Of a stretch of 64,000 nucleotides of DNA, positions 29,693-40,557 are shown in pieces. Where the stretch lies: contig JBANSL010000001.1 of assembly GCA_037127255.1 (NCBI GenBank), positions 28,824,501-28,888,500 on the forward strand, given 5' to 3'. Position 1 is the first letter of the stretch; every line of letters starts with the position of its first letter. Both the position numbers and the translations under genes were made by a program. This DNA is from Persicaria tinctoria (taxonomy: Eukaryota > Streptophyta > Magnoliopsida > Caryophyllales > Polygonaceae). The notes under the pieces are model-generated. The model did not search any database. It had not been told where the DNA came from and saw only the letters and a list, made by a program, of their open reading frames with translations.

Positions 29693-32528
29693 TTAACTTT
29701 TGCACCTGAGCTTTATGCTTCCTGTGCGTTTTTGAAGCTTCCCCCGAAACCTGACTTCTTTCCCCTTAATTTCCCTTTTGCTTTTGAGGAGAGAAGCCGA
29801 CGCTTGAAGAGAAAGCTTATTGACTTTTGCTTCTTCTTTGCATACGTCATCGGTCCATGAGACCATACAACATTGAGCATTTTCTTTGTCTTCCAAGGAC
29901 TCGGCTTTTACCAACGCCTTAGGAACAAAATCCTTTAAGGTAATCGGTGCCCGATTTGGTTGGGCATACTTTTCGTTGGAACAAGTCTTGGAGTTTCCTT
30001 CTTTCATGCTCTTCTTGTTGTTGTTGGGATTCTTTAACCCTGGAGCTCTTGAGATGTGAGTCATTGCTTGTTGAGACTTTTTGTGACTTGTATGAGTTTG
30101 CCACTCGAAGTCACTTTCATTCACAACAACATCGTCATTGCAAGAGCACAACATCGACTCGTATGAGGTTGGTTGCCCCGGCCCATCTTGTGGCATGCCG
30201 GGGTGTGCTCATAAAATTTGGACTTTACATTCCGTAATAACTTTTATGGATATCGTCATAGGAGGCCATGAAACTACGGGGATGCCTCTAATTTCTATAG
30301 CGACGGCATATGCTTTTTGTGTTTGAGGAAACATGTGGAGTGGGGGGTGGGCTCTTCAACCTCTACTGGTGAAATGGCATTTGATGCGGCCTCTTGAGTT
30401 GTGGATGTTGCCCCACCGATTTTAATTTATGCTTCGTTAATCATCTCCTCTATGATGTCTTTGAAGACGTGACAATCTTTGATTGGATGACTAATGAGCT
30501 GGTGGTACGAAAAATATTTTGGATCACTCGTCTTACCAACCTCTTTAGGCTTTTTTGGCTTTGGAAATGTTAAAATTTTGACGCTCATCAATTCATCAAA
30601 AATCCCTTGTACATCATCATCATCATCAAAAGGTTATTTCTTTTCCCTTCTTTCATGAAGGGTGAGTCCCTTGGTTGGCTCCTTAGCCCTCTGTTTTCTT
30701 TGAGCTTTGGAATCATTTCCATTGACGAACTCTTGATTATATTTTGCGAAAATGGCCATGGACTCTTCTCCATCTTTTATGTCATCGCCATCATCTTCAT
30801 TAGTCTCATTAACTTGAGACCAATTGGATCTTCGTGCGAGTTGTTTTTCAACGTTGCATGCTTTTGACACCAATTCATCAAATGAAGGAGGTTCGACACT
30901 TCCAACATGTACCGCTAATTCCGGTATTCAGTTTTTCATGCACGATTGAACACATGCTTGCTCACTTAACTTTTCATGGCATTGGAGTCTTAATTAAGCA
31001 CCTCCACCTGACGATGAAGTTGTTGGCGAGCTCGTTAGGCCTTTGACAGGCGTTTACGAGATCTAGAAGGGAAACTTCTGCCTTCGAGCTCACGAATTGA
31101 GCTAGGAACTCTCTTTGCAGATCATCCCATGTTTGAATCGACCCTGGCTACAGTTGAATGTACCAGGTGAGTGTCGATTCTTTCAAAGTTTGGACAAAGT
31201 GCCTAATTAACAAGGTGTTGTTTAAGGCAGTCTCACCACAAGTAGAATAAAAATGAGTTGGGTGCTCGTGGGGTGAACCGTGAAGACCATCGAACTTTTC
31301 AAAGCTCAGTCTTTGGTAGCCTGGGGGAAATGGTATTGAATCATAGTGTGCTGGCTATGGCTTTTTATACCTGAGCATAGTTGGATTTTCTGATGCATAG
31401 ATTTCTCTTATCCCATGAACGATCATCTATTTGATTTCTTGTGGAGAGATCGATGTGCTACCGCCTAAACCTTCACCATTTTGCCTGGTTTGCTCTTGTT
31501 TATTTTTCTGAGCTTGAATATTGACATGAGCAAGAAGTGCTACAATTTGAGCCTCTTTCTCATTAAGCTTTCTTTGCAATTCTTGAAGTTGCTCTTAAAC
31601 ACTTTGTGTGCTAGTAGTCAATATCGGCATCACATCTAGTTCATCTTGTGAGATGTTTGCTTGAGATTCAACTGTTGAAGTGTTTGAAATTATTAACTTC
31701 GGTCGGTTTCTTTCTCCTGCATCATCTTTGGAAACTTGGCATAGTTGTTGAACCTCCTTACCCTTCTTGGACCTTGAAGGCTTAACCTTTGTGCCCCTGT
31801 GTTCTGTCTCCTACGAATATGAGGTCATATTGACTTGTACAACATTTCTTGGTTAGATAGACATACAACCAACGAAGATCACTCTTGGAGAAACCACTTG
31901 AGGAGTTTCTTTTGCCCCTTGAGAACCAAGAAGATCTTTTGCCGCTTTCCGGAGGGTTGCATTGACCTGCTCCTAGAACTGATGAATGAGCTAGCACACT
32001 GACAAGTCCTGTCCTTCCATTATGATATCTGCCCATGCGTCCCTTTTCTTGTATGGATTTGTTTACCTTCATGGCATAGGAAATGGGTTTTGTAGAAGTT
32101 GAGTTTGCCCCCTTATTCGTTTTGATGATACGAATGGTAGGCCCTTGAGCGAATTCATTAGTGGGGTTGGTGCCTCTAGAACCACCCTCCTGCAATTTGA
32201 GCTTGTTGCAGATGGGTTGGTTGTTGAGCTTGTTACCGTCGAGGTGGATGATCTTGAACTCCTTCCCCATATGGCTTGGAAGTGCTTTAAGCTTCGTGCC
32301 CCCTTGCCTTGAGTACGCTTCGAGAGAATTTAACACCCGCTTGGTGACAGTATTGTTCTCCGGAGCTTGAAGAGCCCCAAAGACATTTTTGGTCGGAATC
32401 TTTGTGTACAATAAATCTCGAGTGATATTAAATCGAGCTTCATATGATCTGTTCTTGATCCACCGACCTCCTTTGATGATGAAGGTTGATAGAAGCTCAT
32501 CGATGTTAACAATCACTTGGGGACCCAT
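29693..32528 (-). pseudogene. gag: Complex C gag relic, copy 1
   Basis: Minus-strand pieces in the order of a Tat-type gag polyprotein. First an N-terminal segment of about 248 aa starting MGPQVIVNIDELLSTF (from 32528). Then a coiled-coil stretch and a gag core (about 30900-31330) with TWDDLQREFLAQF and VSLLDLVNACQRP-like text. Next a zinc-knuckle-like C/H stretch near 30450-30520 (YHQLISHPI.DCHVFKD pattern). Last a linker of about 167 aa (30196-29693) containing ITLKDFVPKAL. Several stops and frame breaks separate the pieces. No protease or polymerase follows before the LTR. Lineage is inferred from the gag pattern. Confidence 0.7.
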
Positions 32529-32602
32529 TTAGATCTTTTATCCCAATCAAATAATCACTTATTAGTATCATTACAACTAAGAAATGAAAAGAATAAAAGG
32601 GT

Positions 32603-32621
32603 CCCACTGGGCATGCCAAAA
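32603..32621 (-). other. Primer-binding-like site, internal region 1 of C
   Basis: The minus strand reads TTGGCATGCCCAGTGGGAC a few bases before the LTR start at 32625. This resembles the conserved start of the leader in Tat-group elements (TTTGGCACGCCCAGTGGGAC type) and fixes the minus orientation. Confidence 0.6.
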
Positions 32622-32624
32622 ATA

Positions 32625-33696
32625 TGTTGAACAAAAATGCGCGAGTAATTGTAAAACATATTTTATTTAATTTTTTACAATTTGAGTTCGACCCCTTTTG
32701 GTTACCCTCTTGATTCAAAGATGTATTGACACCAAGACTTAAGTGATTTAGAGTATTTGGAATTTGTGTTTGGTTTGGATTTGGTTTCTGTTTTGATAAA
32801 TTTCGATTTGGCTTTTGTTTTCTTGTATGCATCAAAGGATGAAGTTCAAACCTACCTTCTAGGAAGGGTAGCTTGAACAACACTCCACCCAAGTAACCTG
32901 AGCCCACCTTCTCAGAAGGGTAACTCAAATAACTCGTCTATCATTTGCATAAAAAACGGTTTGACTTTGAGGTGGAGTCGAATTTGGAATTTGACTTGTT
33001 TTGACTTGAGCTTTGACTTAGAGGACAATTTGAGGATTTGTGAAATTTGATTTTTTTTATTTGTTTTTGGATGTGGCTAAACTCGACGAGCGAAAGCTTT
33101 GTATCGAGTTAGAGTAGACACTTTGGCTTTGATGGAAATTTGATATTTGTGACGACTAGGGTCGACAAAGGAATTTGAGGAGATTTGATGAAATGTTTGG
33201 GTGTGACTGGACTCAGTGAGATTTTTGGTTTACACTGAGTTTCCTACGTATCCACTTATCTGGTGGAATCCAGTCATCGTAGTTCGGGACAAGACTGGAT
33301 TTTGTATTTGGGTTTGATCCTGAGATTGTTTGAGAGTGGTGATTGAACTTGACGGGCTTAGGCTTGACACCGAGTGTCCTACTTATCTCTTAGAAGAGAA
33401 ATAAATCGCTCGCAGTTCTAAACGAACCAATTTATTTTGAATTTGACGATTGAACCTGATAAGCTTTAGCTTTATTTCGGGAATCAAATCTTATGTAGTC
33501 CTTTTGAGAACAAATTTAATTTGATTTGAGATGGGCGACTGAATCCAATGTATATTTGAATTTTGACATCGGATTTCCTACGTAACTCATAAAAGAGTAT
33601 CAAGTCTTGACATAGTTCTTTTTTAGAACTAATTTGATTTATTTTTTTGTCTGCCCATTGAACCAGACGATCTTTAGCTTTATGTCCGGTGGCCTA
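32625..33696 (-). mobile_element. Complex C LTR copy 2 (shared middle LTR), left part
   Basis: Begins TGTTGAACAAAAATGCGCG and runs to the insertion of element D. Several variants match copy 3 and not copy 1, for example TACCCTCTTGATTCAAAG and GGTTTGATCCTGAGATTG. A short stretch present in copies 1 and 3 (the GGCTGCACC..CTGGGTTGCC block) is missing. Confidence 0.85.
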
Positions 33697-35275
33697 TGTT
33701 GTACGATGGGAAATCAACCACAAATAAAATACCTCAATTCCCACTATGTAGATAGCGGAAGTCGGGATCGTTCCACTGGAGAGAGGACAGCACTTTCTAG
33801 AGTAGTTCCTATGATCTAACAACACACAAAAATCAGTAGCAAAGGCGGTCGATATCAACAAGAGAGGTCGATATCAAGGGGATGGTCGAGAGAAGTGATG
33901 AATGTCGAGTGGTTGTTTATTTTCCAGCAGCGAAATAGAACAAAAAGCAAGAGATTTTAGGGATGTAAACAATATAAAAAGAACTTCCAAGGTCAAGGGA
34001 TAACCACAACAACAACCATGCATAAACCACACAAGAATCATAGACCAAAGATCATGTTTTTATCATCAAAAGATAGCTTTCGCATACTTCACAAATAGAG
34101 AATAGAGGCTTTCGCATAAAACCTATTTGTTCCACCTTTTCTTAATTAGAACCCTTTTACTTTCGTCAAAGATCTCTAATTACTATCCAAATTCATAATT
34201 AAATCCACTTTCGCTTCATAATCATAAACATGGAATTGTCCTCAACTTTCGCAAAGGATTAAACACAAGATAGATGATGATAAACTCATAAAAACATCAT
34301 AGATTCAAGCTTTCATACATGGCTATTGTTAGGCTCACCCCAACCCTAGAAGAAGGAGAACTACTCACTCATAGCTATAGAAAACATGCTGAAAATTGAA
34401 TTAAACATAATATGAAATTGCAATTAAAATCAAACCTCAAAACCAATGTCAAAATCCTTCAACCAAAAACTCCAAACTCACGTTCTTTCCTGCTGTCAAT
34501 TCAGCCGTCTCTTTCCCTCTAAGCTGCTGTCCGTTCAGCGTATGTTCTATGATGTGGAGAGATATACCTAATTAGCCTTTAATTGGCTTTATTTAAAGAT
34601 AGAAATTCTAACCTAATCTCTAAGGAAAGAGATTTTATCTTAGGAAAATAATATTATCTATCTAAGGAAGGATAAAATATCCCAAATCTATCTAACTAAA
34701 ATATCCTCAAAAGGAATTAAATAGAAACCTTAATTAAAAAGCCCAAAATCAATTAAATCAGCCCGCATAAATTTCTCCTGGTGCGCAGGGTATCGGCGCC
34801 AAGGTCTGAGGTGTCGGCGCCGAGGTACCTGTGTGAATGCAGTAACTTCTGATTTTTTCCAGATTTTCGACTTTGTCTTCAATCGCACTTTCCCGAGTCC
34901 TCGTTTATCGGATTGACGCATATGAATATGCGTTGGAAAGCTCTTTTCAAGGACTACAAATCTCATGAAGGATCTAGATCTTGAATGAAGGTGATGGATG
35001 GCGAAAATAAGGCTTTTCTCCAGCTGCACCTCTTTTCCCTTTTGCTTGGCTTCTCCATTGCATTCATGATTTTTCATTAAGCTCTAAAGTGCGTCCAAAC
35101 TCTTCCAAATCAGCTCCAATACCTATAAAATCACACCAAAGCTTGTGTAGACTCCATATCTTGCAATATTAAGCATAACTACACATTTTCCTTACTTTCC
35201 CAACATAAAAGCTAATAAAAGGACTTGAATGAAATGAAAACATGATGTAAAATAAGACTAAATATGCGGACATCA
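33697..35275 (-). mobile_element. 3' LTR of element D
   Basis: 1579 bp, almost identical to 40558-42138. Differences noticed include one dinucleotide-repeat change (GAGAGATATACC against GAGAGAGAGATACC) and about nine substitutions. It contains two neighbouring copies of the GTCGGCGCCGAGG-type motif at about 34790-34826. Confidence 0.93.
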
Positions 35276-35310
35276 AAACACCTCATACTTAGACTTGCTT
35301 GTCCTCAAGC
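35276..35310 (-). other. Polypurine tract region of element D
   Basis: On the minus strand, GAGGACAAGCAAGTCTAAG and then TATGAGGTGTTT run into the TGATGTCC start of the LTR. This is the typical Athila junction, where a G-rich tract ending GGTGTT precedes TGATG. A similar sequence occurs again at 36873-36918. Confidence 0.6.
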
Positions 35311-37246
35311 AATAACCAAACAATAACCACTACCTACAACACATCTTTCAAGTCTTCGCCTTTGCCAAAAAGCAACATCATAAGCGCAAGTGGTCTAAAA
35401 GAATCAAGCAATCAAACGTCATCACACATATATAGGTAACTCTAAGCAAAAGCAATCGAAATCCAACCTCACAAGGATATATGTGTTTCGCTCAACTCTC
35501 AATGTGTTTAGGCTTTGAATAACATCTCTCAACTCCATCCTTAATGCAAAAAGCTACATAGACATTGTTATTTATATCACCAATCTCTCCACCGGAGATG
35601 TCAAAGCAATCAAAATCATCAAGAGGACTTATGGCTCAATGAAAGACTTCAAAGAAGACTTCATTCGGCCGGGTTGTAATGTGGTTTGGTAAGAAATAAA
35701 AGGTATGGAATTATTTAGGCAAATTGGTCCTAAAAATCCGGGAATCAAGACTCCTAAACTTCCAACTCAACTCAACCAAACAACTCATCTCAAAATCAGC
35801 ACATCTACCAATGCTCATCAACAATCAAGATCATCAACCCATGAAAATACTTCTCAACCAACAATTTCATCCAACTCTCACGTATAATAAACTAGGCTCT
35901 TAATAAACATTTTTTTTTCTGCATTTCTCTTCTTTTTTTTTCCCTTTTTCGCCAACACTTTTCATTCTTTTTTTCTTTCTTTCTTTCGGCAATCATACAT
36001 ATATATAAATTTTCGGAGCCTCTAAAATATAAGAACAATATGAGGATAATGCATAACCTTACATGATTTCACTCAAAGCATCTCAACAAAGCTCAACAAC
36101 TTAGCTTCTTCTCCATCAAACTCAACTCAATCAAATTCCAACAAACTCTAAATCCTAATTCCCGGATAAAGGGTCAAGCTTATAATCGGTTAGGAATCAA
36201 TTTTGTGGAGCTAACAAAGAATAGGCCAAGGCTCAAAGGGCTTCAAACAAAGATAATATGCAAGGTAGGTAAATGAATGGATAAAATATGGCTAAGAAAA
36301 TATAAGTCCTCCATCATCTAATTTTAATAAGCAATGAACTAGTATCTCATAATTGGTCTCAAGAAATAGATAACCACATCAATGTCAAGAGGTAATCACA
36401 TAAGGAGAGTAAATCACACATCAAAAATAGAGGCAAATATAAAAATATGAAGAACATTCCCTATAAGGTCGAAAACATCTCACTGGGACATAGATTTGGA
36501 TTTCAATCACCTCTACCTAGAATCATATGTGCTCAATTATAATCGCAAGTCAAATTACCACATAAAAATCAAACTTTTCAGGAGACTTAGGCTAAACCAT
36601 CCAAACATATCATAGGGTTTACATGATCAAGCTCAATTATTAGGCTTCATCATTGGACATCTAAGTTAGGTGTTTCAAACTAAACTAAAAACTAAAATAA
36701 AGGCTAAAACAATAAATAAACATGCATTTTTTCTTTATTTTCGACATTTTTCCCCTTTTTTTTGTATTTTCTATGGACTCAATAAAAATGCAAAATATGC
36801 AAAAATACAAAATAATGCAAAACAACACCACCAAAAACAAACCTCAAACCATAAGCATATAGTAAGTTGTTACTCCCACCCCATACTTAAAAAATTACTT
36901 TGTCCTCAAAGTATAAGCTTAAAAATAAGAGATGGGTGTAAACAAAGACTTACAAGATAGAATTGGAGCTCATTTTGACCGGAAATAGGTGCTACTATCG
37001 TGCCTAGGAGTCGACGTCGACATGGAGTGGTCGATAAGCTTCTCTTCTCCAAGGTCGTCCTTTCATCATGCTTAGCACCTACCAATTTGTTAGCAATCAA
37101 AACCAAAAACCTCCAAAAACAAAGTTTAAAGCAAAACCAAAACAAAATCCAAAACCAAAACAAACAAAAATAAAATCCTAAATAATCATGGGTCTATGTA
37201 CAAGCTCTAGATTTTTATGTCGCTAGGCCGACTTCTTCTCTTAAGC
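35276..37246 (-). other. Long 3' non-coding region of element D
   Basis: About 2 kb between the end of the ORF and the 3' LTR. In Athila elements this space can hold an envelope-like ORF. Here no frame on the minus strand is long enough and no transmembrane pattern was seen. It is A/T-rich with T and C runs near 35910-35985. At 36873-36918 it carries a second tract-like sequence: minus TTGAGGACAAAGTAA, later AAGTATGGGGTGGGAG. Confidence 0.6.
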
Positions 37247-40200
37247 TCATGTGGGCATTCGCAAGGCCCATGTGGCACGGGCCTCCTCCTTCGGACTTTC
37301 AAGTTCGACCTTGAATATGACTTCTTCCTTGTCCTTAAGCTCCATTGTGCCGGGTCGAATCTTGTGAATTTCAAATGGACCAACCTTCTTCTCTTTGAAT
37401 TTGCTAGGGAACCATTGATTCTTGGCCTTGGAGATGTACACCGTATCTCCTACCTCATAAGCTTTTGGATCTTCATTGCATCCCCTACATAATCTCACAA
37501 ACCAAGGCATGCCTCTTCCATTCGTAATAGATAGGTTTTTAATGGAAATAGGGGAAGAGAAATTCATACCTTGACTTACCTTGTTGGGACCGGGATGGTG
37601 GTCTTCGGCCCAACTCTTTCCTTTCTCGTCAACTTTTCCTTCCATGGTAGCGCAACCATCTTCTTCACGTTGTCCTGCTGCTGGAGGTATCGATGCCGAG
37701 GCTGAAGGTGTCGGCGCCGAGGCATCAGTAGCTTTTTCAACATTCTGCAGTAACATTTTATCCTCCATGGGTGTCGACGCCGAGGTAGGGGGTGTCGACG
37801 CCGAGGCATCTGTAGCCTTTTCAGCATGGTGGGGAGTCGATGTCGACAGAGGTGGGTCGATGTCGAGGACCCCATACTTAGCCGTTGTCGTGCTCTTGAT
37901 TTCCACTTCTTCATTATCCAAAGTATCCAATAGGTTGTTGATTTGATCCTCCTTGGGCGTTGGCTCCTTGGCTATTATCTCCTTTGTAAGCTCCTCACAT
38001 GGAATGACGTCCATTCGTGCATATAGGGCATTGACCTCCATCCTTCTTACCTCCCTCATAGTCGTATTAAAACGAAACTCAATGACCTCATCGGCTATGG
38101 TGAAAGTAAGTAGGCCATTCTTGACGCTAATGTTCGCATCCGCCGTGGCCAAGAAAGGTCTACCCAAGATGATTGGTACGGTGGGATCCGGTTCCATATC
38201 TAGCACAATGAAGTCAGTTGGGACAAAGAACTTCCCCACCTTGACGGGGACATTATCCATAATCCCTGTGGGCTTCACCCATGTGTTGTCGGCCATAAAC
38301 AACTTCATCTCCACCGGCTCCAATGCTCCTAGCTTGACTTGGTGCCAAATAGATAGAGGCATAAGACTTACACTTGCTCCCAAGTCACACAAGGCTTTGT
38401 AACGATAATTTCCAAGCCCAATAGAGATGGCAAACTTCCCTGGATCAGCCTTCTTTTCGGGGAAGTCCATCTTGTTGCATTCCTCCGCAATATCCACTAG
38501 AGACCTCTTGTTACTCAAGATCTCTTTCAAAAATTTCACATAGGCGGGCATCTCTCTAAGTGCTTCGGTGAGGGGGATAGTAACGTTGAGGCCTTGAAGC
38601 ATTTTCATAAATCGCTTGAATTTCCTATCAGTGGGGTCCTTTGGCACCTTGGAGGGGAATGGGAGTGGTACCTTAGGCTTAGGAACAACCTCAGAAGCTC
38701 TCGTTTTTTCTGCAGCAGGGGTCGGCGTCGAGGCAGGAGGGGTCGGCGTCGAGGGGTCTGCAGTGTTGGGAGAGGTTTCTTGAACAGGTGTGTCGGCATC
38801 GACACTGGAGGGGTCGGCGCCGAGGGGCTGTGCACTTCCAGCAGCTTCTGCAGTAGGTTTTGGAGCTGTCAGGGTGTCGGCGCCGAGGGTAGAAGTGTCG
38901 GCGCCGAGGGTGTTTCTAGGCTCATCGTCCTCTTTTTGCGAGTTGTGTTGGTCTAGTAACTCGCGTCCACTCCTTAGCTTGATGGAAGCAACATGCCCGG
39001 TTGCAAGGCCCTTAGGATTAGCCGTGGTTTGGCTTGGTAGGGTACCGGGTTGCTTTGGAATTTGAGCCGCCAATTGACCCACTTGGGTCTCAATGTTTCT
39101 CCTCCATATGTCCATCTCCCCAAAGCGAGCATTGAGACCTTGCAATTGCGTTTGGACAGCCGAGTTAGCAAGGTCATTCTTTGCTTGGTTCCTCCTCATC
39201 TCCTCAAGGATCATGCTCATATCATTGCGTGATTGCTCACGCTCCGGATGGCCTGGAGCTCGGTAGAAGTTGTGTCCGCCATAGTTTTGTTGGGGTTGAC
39301 GATTGCCCCAAGTGTTTTGGTTTCCTCCTTGGCTAGGACCTCCCACATAATGAGCATCCTCATATGTCTCGGCCAGGTGCACTTGATCGGCGTGAGGGCA
39401 TTGGACCGTGGTGTGGGAAGTAGATCCACACTCTATGCATGCTTGATTTGCCGATAGATGTCGAACTTGCTTTTGTAGCTTTCTCACTTGATCCTTCCTA
39501 AATTGCTCGCGAACATCCGGATCAATCTCTTTAGATGGTTGATAGAGAGCCATAGATGGTGGGGGCCTCACATCCGAAACTTCGGAGGTCCCATAGGTGT
39601 TGTCATACTCAACCAAGCGCTCTAGCTCTTCCCATGCTTCCTCCGGAGTCATCTCAAGGAACCGGAGGTTGGTGTGAACATTAATCCGATCCTTTGTTGC
39701 CGAATTCAGCCCATTGAAAAAGATCTCTTGGAGCACATATTCCGGTTGCCCATGCGTAGGGCATTGACGTTGAAGCTCTTTGAATCTCTCCCATGCCGCC
39801 GCCAAGTCTTCCACCCTCAATTGCTTGAAAGTAGTGATTTTTTTCCTTAGCTCCGATGTCTTTGAAGGTGGGAAGAACTTGGTTAAGAAAGAATCATGTA
39901 ATTGCTCCCAAGTGGTGATGGTTTGGGTTGGCAAGCTATCTAGCCAATGAAGTGCCTTCCCCGCAAGTGACCATCGAAAGGCCTTAAGCCTCACATACTC
40001 CAAAGTTTCACCGTGAGCGATGGTGTCACAAATATCCAAGAACTCGCGCACGTGCTCCATAGGGCACTCCGTTGGTTTCCCCGAAAATTGGATCTTCTTG
40101 ACCATGGCGATGAAGCTTGTCTTGATCTCAAAATTAGCGGGAGCGTCGGGGAAGACTATAGGTGATGCGGGCACCCTAAGAGGTGGGTGCATATATTGCC

Positions 40201-40459
40201 GAGCATTGCGAGGAATCCTAGCAAGTTGTTCCTCCGCTTGACGTGCCCTCTCGGCCTCTTGTTCTCGAGCACGATTGGCCTCTTGGTTCTCCCTTTGCAG
40301 CCTTTCCACCGTTTCCTCAAGGGTCTCACGTTCGGCCATGATTCCCTTTAGCCTTTCTCTTAGATGAAAGTAACGCTCCGGTTCGTCTAAAGCCTCAAAC
40401 TCTATTATGCGATCAGCGCGTCGCATACACCTCTCAAAACAAACACAAGAAGCAAACAA
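37247..40459 (-). CDS. gag-pro: Element D gag-protease polyprotein fused to an integrase tail
   Basis: One open frame of 1070 codons with no stop. The first Met is at 40459 and a second (MRRADRIIEFEALDEPER) 11 codons later; either may be used. Order: a coiled-coil rich in Glu/Arg (about residues 35-85), then the capsid-type gag core (about 110-290, with WSLAGKALHWLDSLP and LTKFFPPSKT). A CCHC knuckle CIECGSTSHTTVQC follows (about 340-353). After a Pro/Thr/Ala linker with LGADT repeats comes an aspartic protease with CDLGASVSLMP (about 690; D-L-G-A-S is the Athila form) and IILGRPFLATA. After a second low-complexity linker the last 80 residues (VGDTVYISK.., KKVGPFEIHKI) resemble the C-terminal end of integrase. 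RT, RNase H and the integrase core are missing. The product would form particles and process itself but cannot copy or integrate DNA. Confidence 0.88.
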   Translation of the reverse strand: MFASCVCFERCMRRADRIIEFEALDEPERYFHLRERLKGIMAERETLEETVERLQRENQEANRAREQEAERARQAEEQLARIPRNARQYMHPPLRVPASPIVFPDAPANFEIKTSFIAMVKKIQFSGKPTECPMEHVREFLDICDTIAHGETLEYVRLKAFRWSLAGKALHWLDSLPTQTITTWEQLHDSFLTKFFPPSKTSELRKKITTFKQLRVEDLAAAWERFKELQRQCPTHGQPEYVLQEIFFNGLNSATKDRINVHTNLRFLEMTPEEAWEELERLVEYDNTYGTSEVSDVRPPPSMALYQPSKEIDPDVREQFRKDQVRKLQKQVRHLSANQACIECGSTSHTTVQCPHADQVHLAETYEDAHYVGGPSQGGNQNTWGNRQPQQNYGGHNFYRAPGHPEREQSRNDMSMILEEMRRNQAKNDLANSAVQTQLQGLNARFGEMDIWRRNIETQVGQLAAQIPKQPGTLPSQTTANPKGLATGHVASIKLRSGRELLDQHNSQKEDDEPRNTLGADTSTLGADTLTAPKPTAEAAGSAQPLGADPSSVDADTPVQETSPNTADPSTPTPPASTPTPAAEKTRASEVVPKPKVPLPFPSKVPKDPTDRKFKRFMKMLQGLNVTIPLTEALREMPAYVKFLKEILSNKRSLVDIAEECNKMDFPEKKADPGKFAISIGLGNYRYKALCDLGASVSLMPLSIWHQVKLGALEPVEMKLFMADNTWVKPTGIMDNVPVKVGKFFVPTDFIVLDMEPDPTVPIILGRPFLATADANISVKNGLLTFTIADEVIEFRFNTTMREVRRMEVNALYARMDVIPCEELTKEIIAKEPTPKEDQINNLLDTLDNEEVEIKSTTTAKYGVLDIDPPLSTSTPHHAEKATDASASTPPTSASTPMEDKMLLQNVEKATDASAPTPSASASIPPAAGQREEDGCATMEGKVDEKGKSWAEDHHPGPNKVSQGMNFSSPISIKNLSITNGRGMPWFVRLCRGCNEDPKAYEVGDTVYISKAKNQWFPSKFKEKKVGPFEIHKIRPGTMELKDKEEVIFKVELESPKEEARATWALRMPT
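37680..38920. repeat. Dispersed GTCGGCGCCGAGG-type motifs in element D
   Basis: At least ten copies of G-T-C-G-R-Y-G-Y-C-G-A-G-G occur, mostly in pairs, near 37690, 37705, 37772, 37793, 38725, 38745, 38785, 38810, 38875 and 38898. They lie in the two low-complexity linkers flanking the protease. Two more lie in each LTR (about 34790-34826 and 41652-41690). The perfect form contains the palindrome TCGGCGCCGA. In the first linker it encodes LGADT, in the second ASAPT-like residues, so the nucleotide word is repeated in two reading frames. Confidence 0.75.
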
Positions 40460-40536
40460 GCAGCGTTAGAAAACAAGAAGGAGGTGGGCTAATCCCAACT
40501 CTGAAAATCAGCTACTCTAGATGGCGATTGTTACCC

Positions 40537-40554
40537 TCCCCGGCAACGGCGCCA
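40537..40554 (-). other. Primer binding site of element D
   Basis: The minus strand reads TGGCGCCGTTGCCGGGGA, the classic site of Athila and related plant elements. It lies three bases from the 5' LTR start at 40558. Confidence 0.92.
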
Positions 40555-40557
40555 ATT

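Larger units (their letters stand above)
29009..32624 (-). mobile_element. Complex C internal region 1
   Basis: Homologous to internal region 2 (44315-50597) but shorter. It lacks about 475 bp near 29109 that lies at 44417-44890 in region 2. It also has no copy of element E; the empty site reads AACTTTTGCACC at 29695-29706. The right edge carries the primer-site-like sequence, the left edge a purine tract. Confidence 0.85.

Noticed and set aside
37581..38956. Plus-strand frames of 120-149 codons opposite the D polyprotein
   Set aside because: They are antisense shadows of the 1070-codon gag-protease ORF, which has clear gag, zinc-knuckle and protease motifs.
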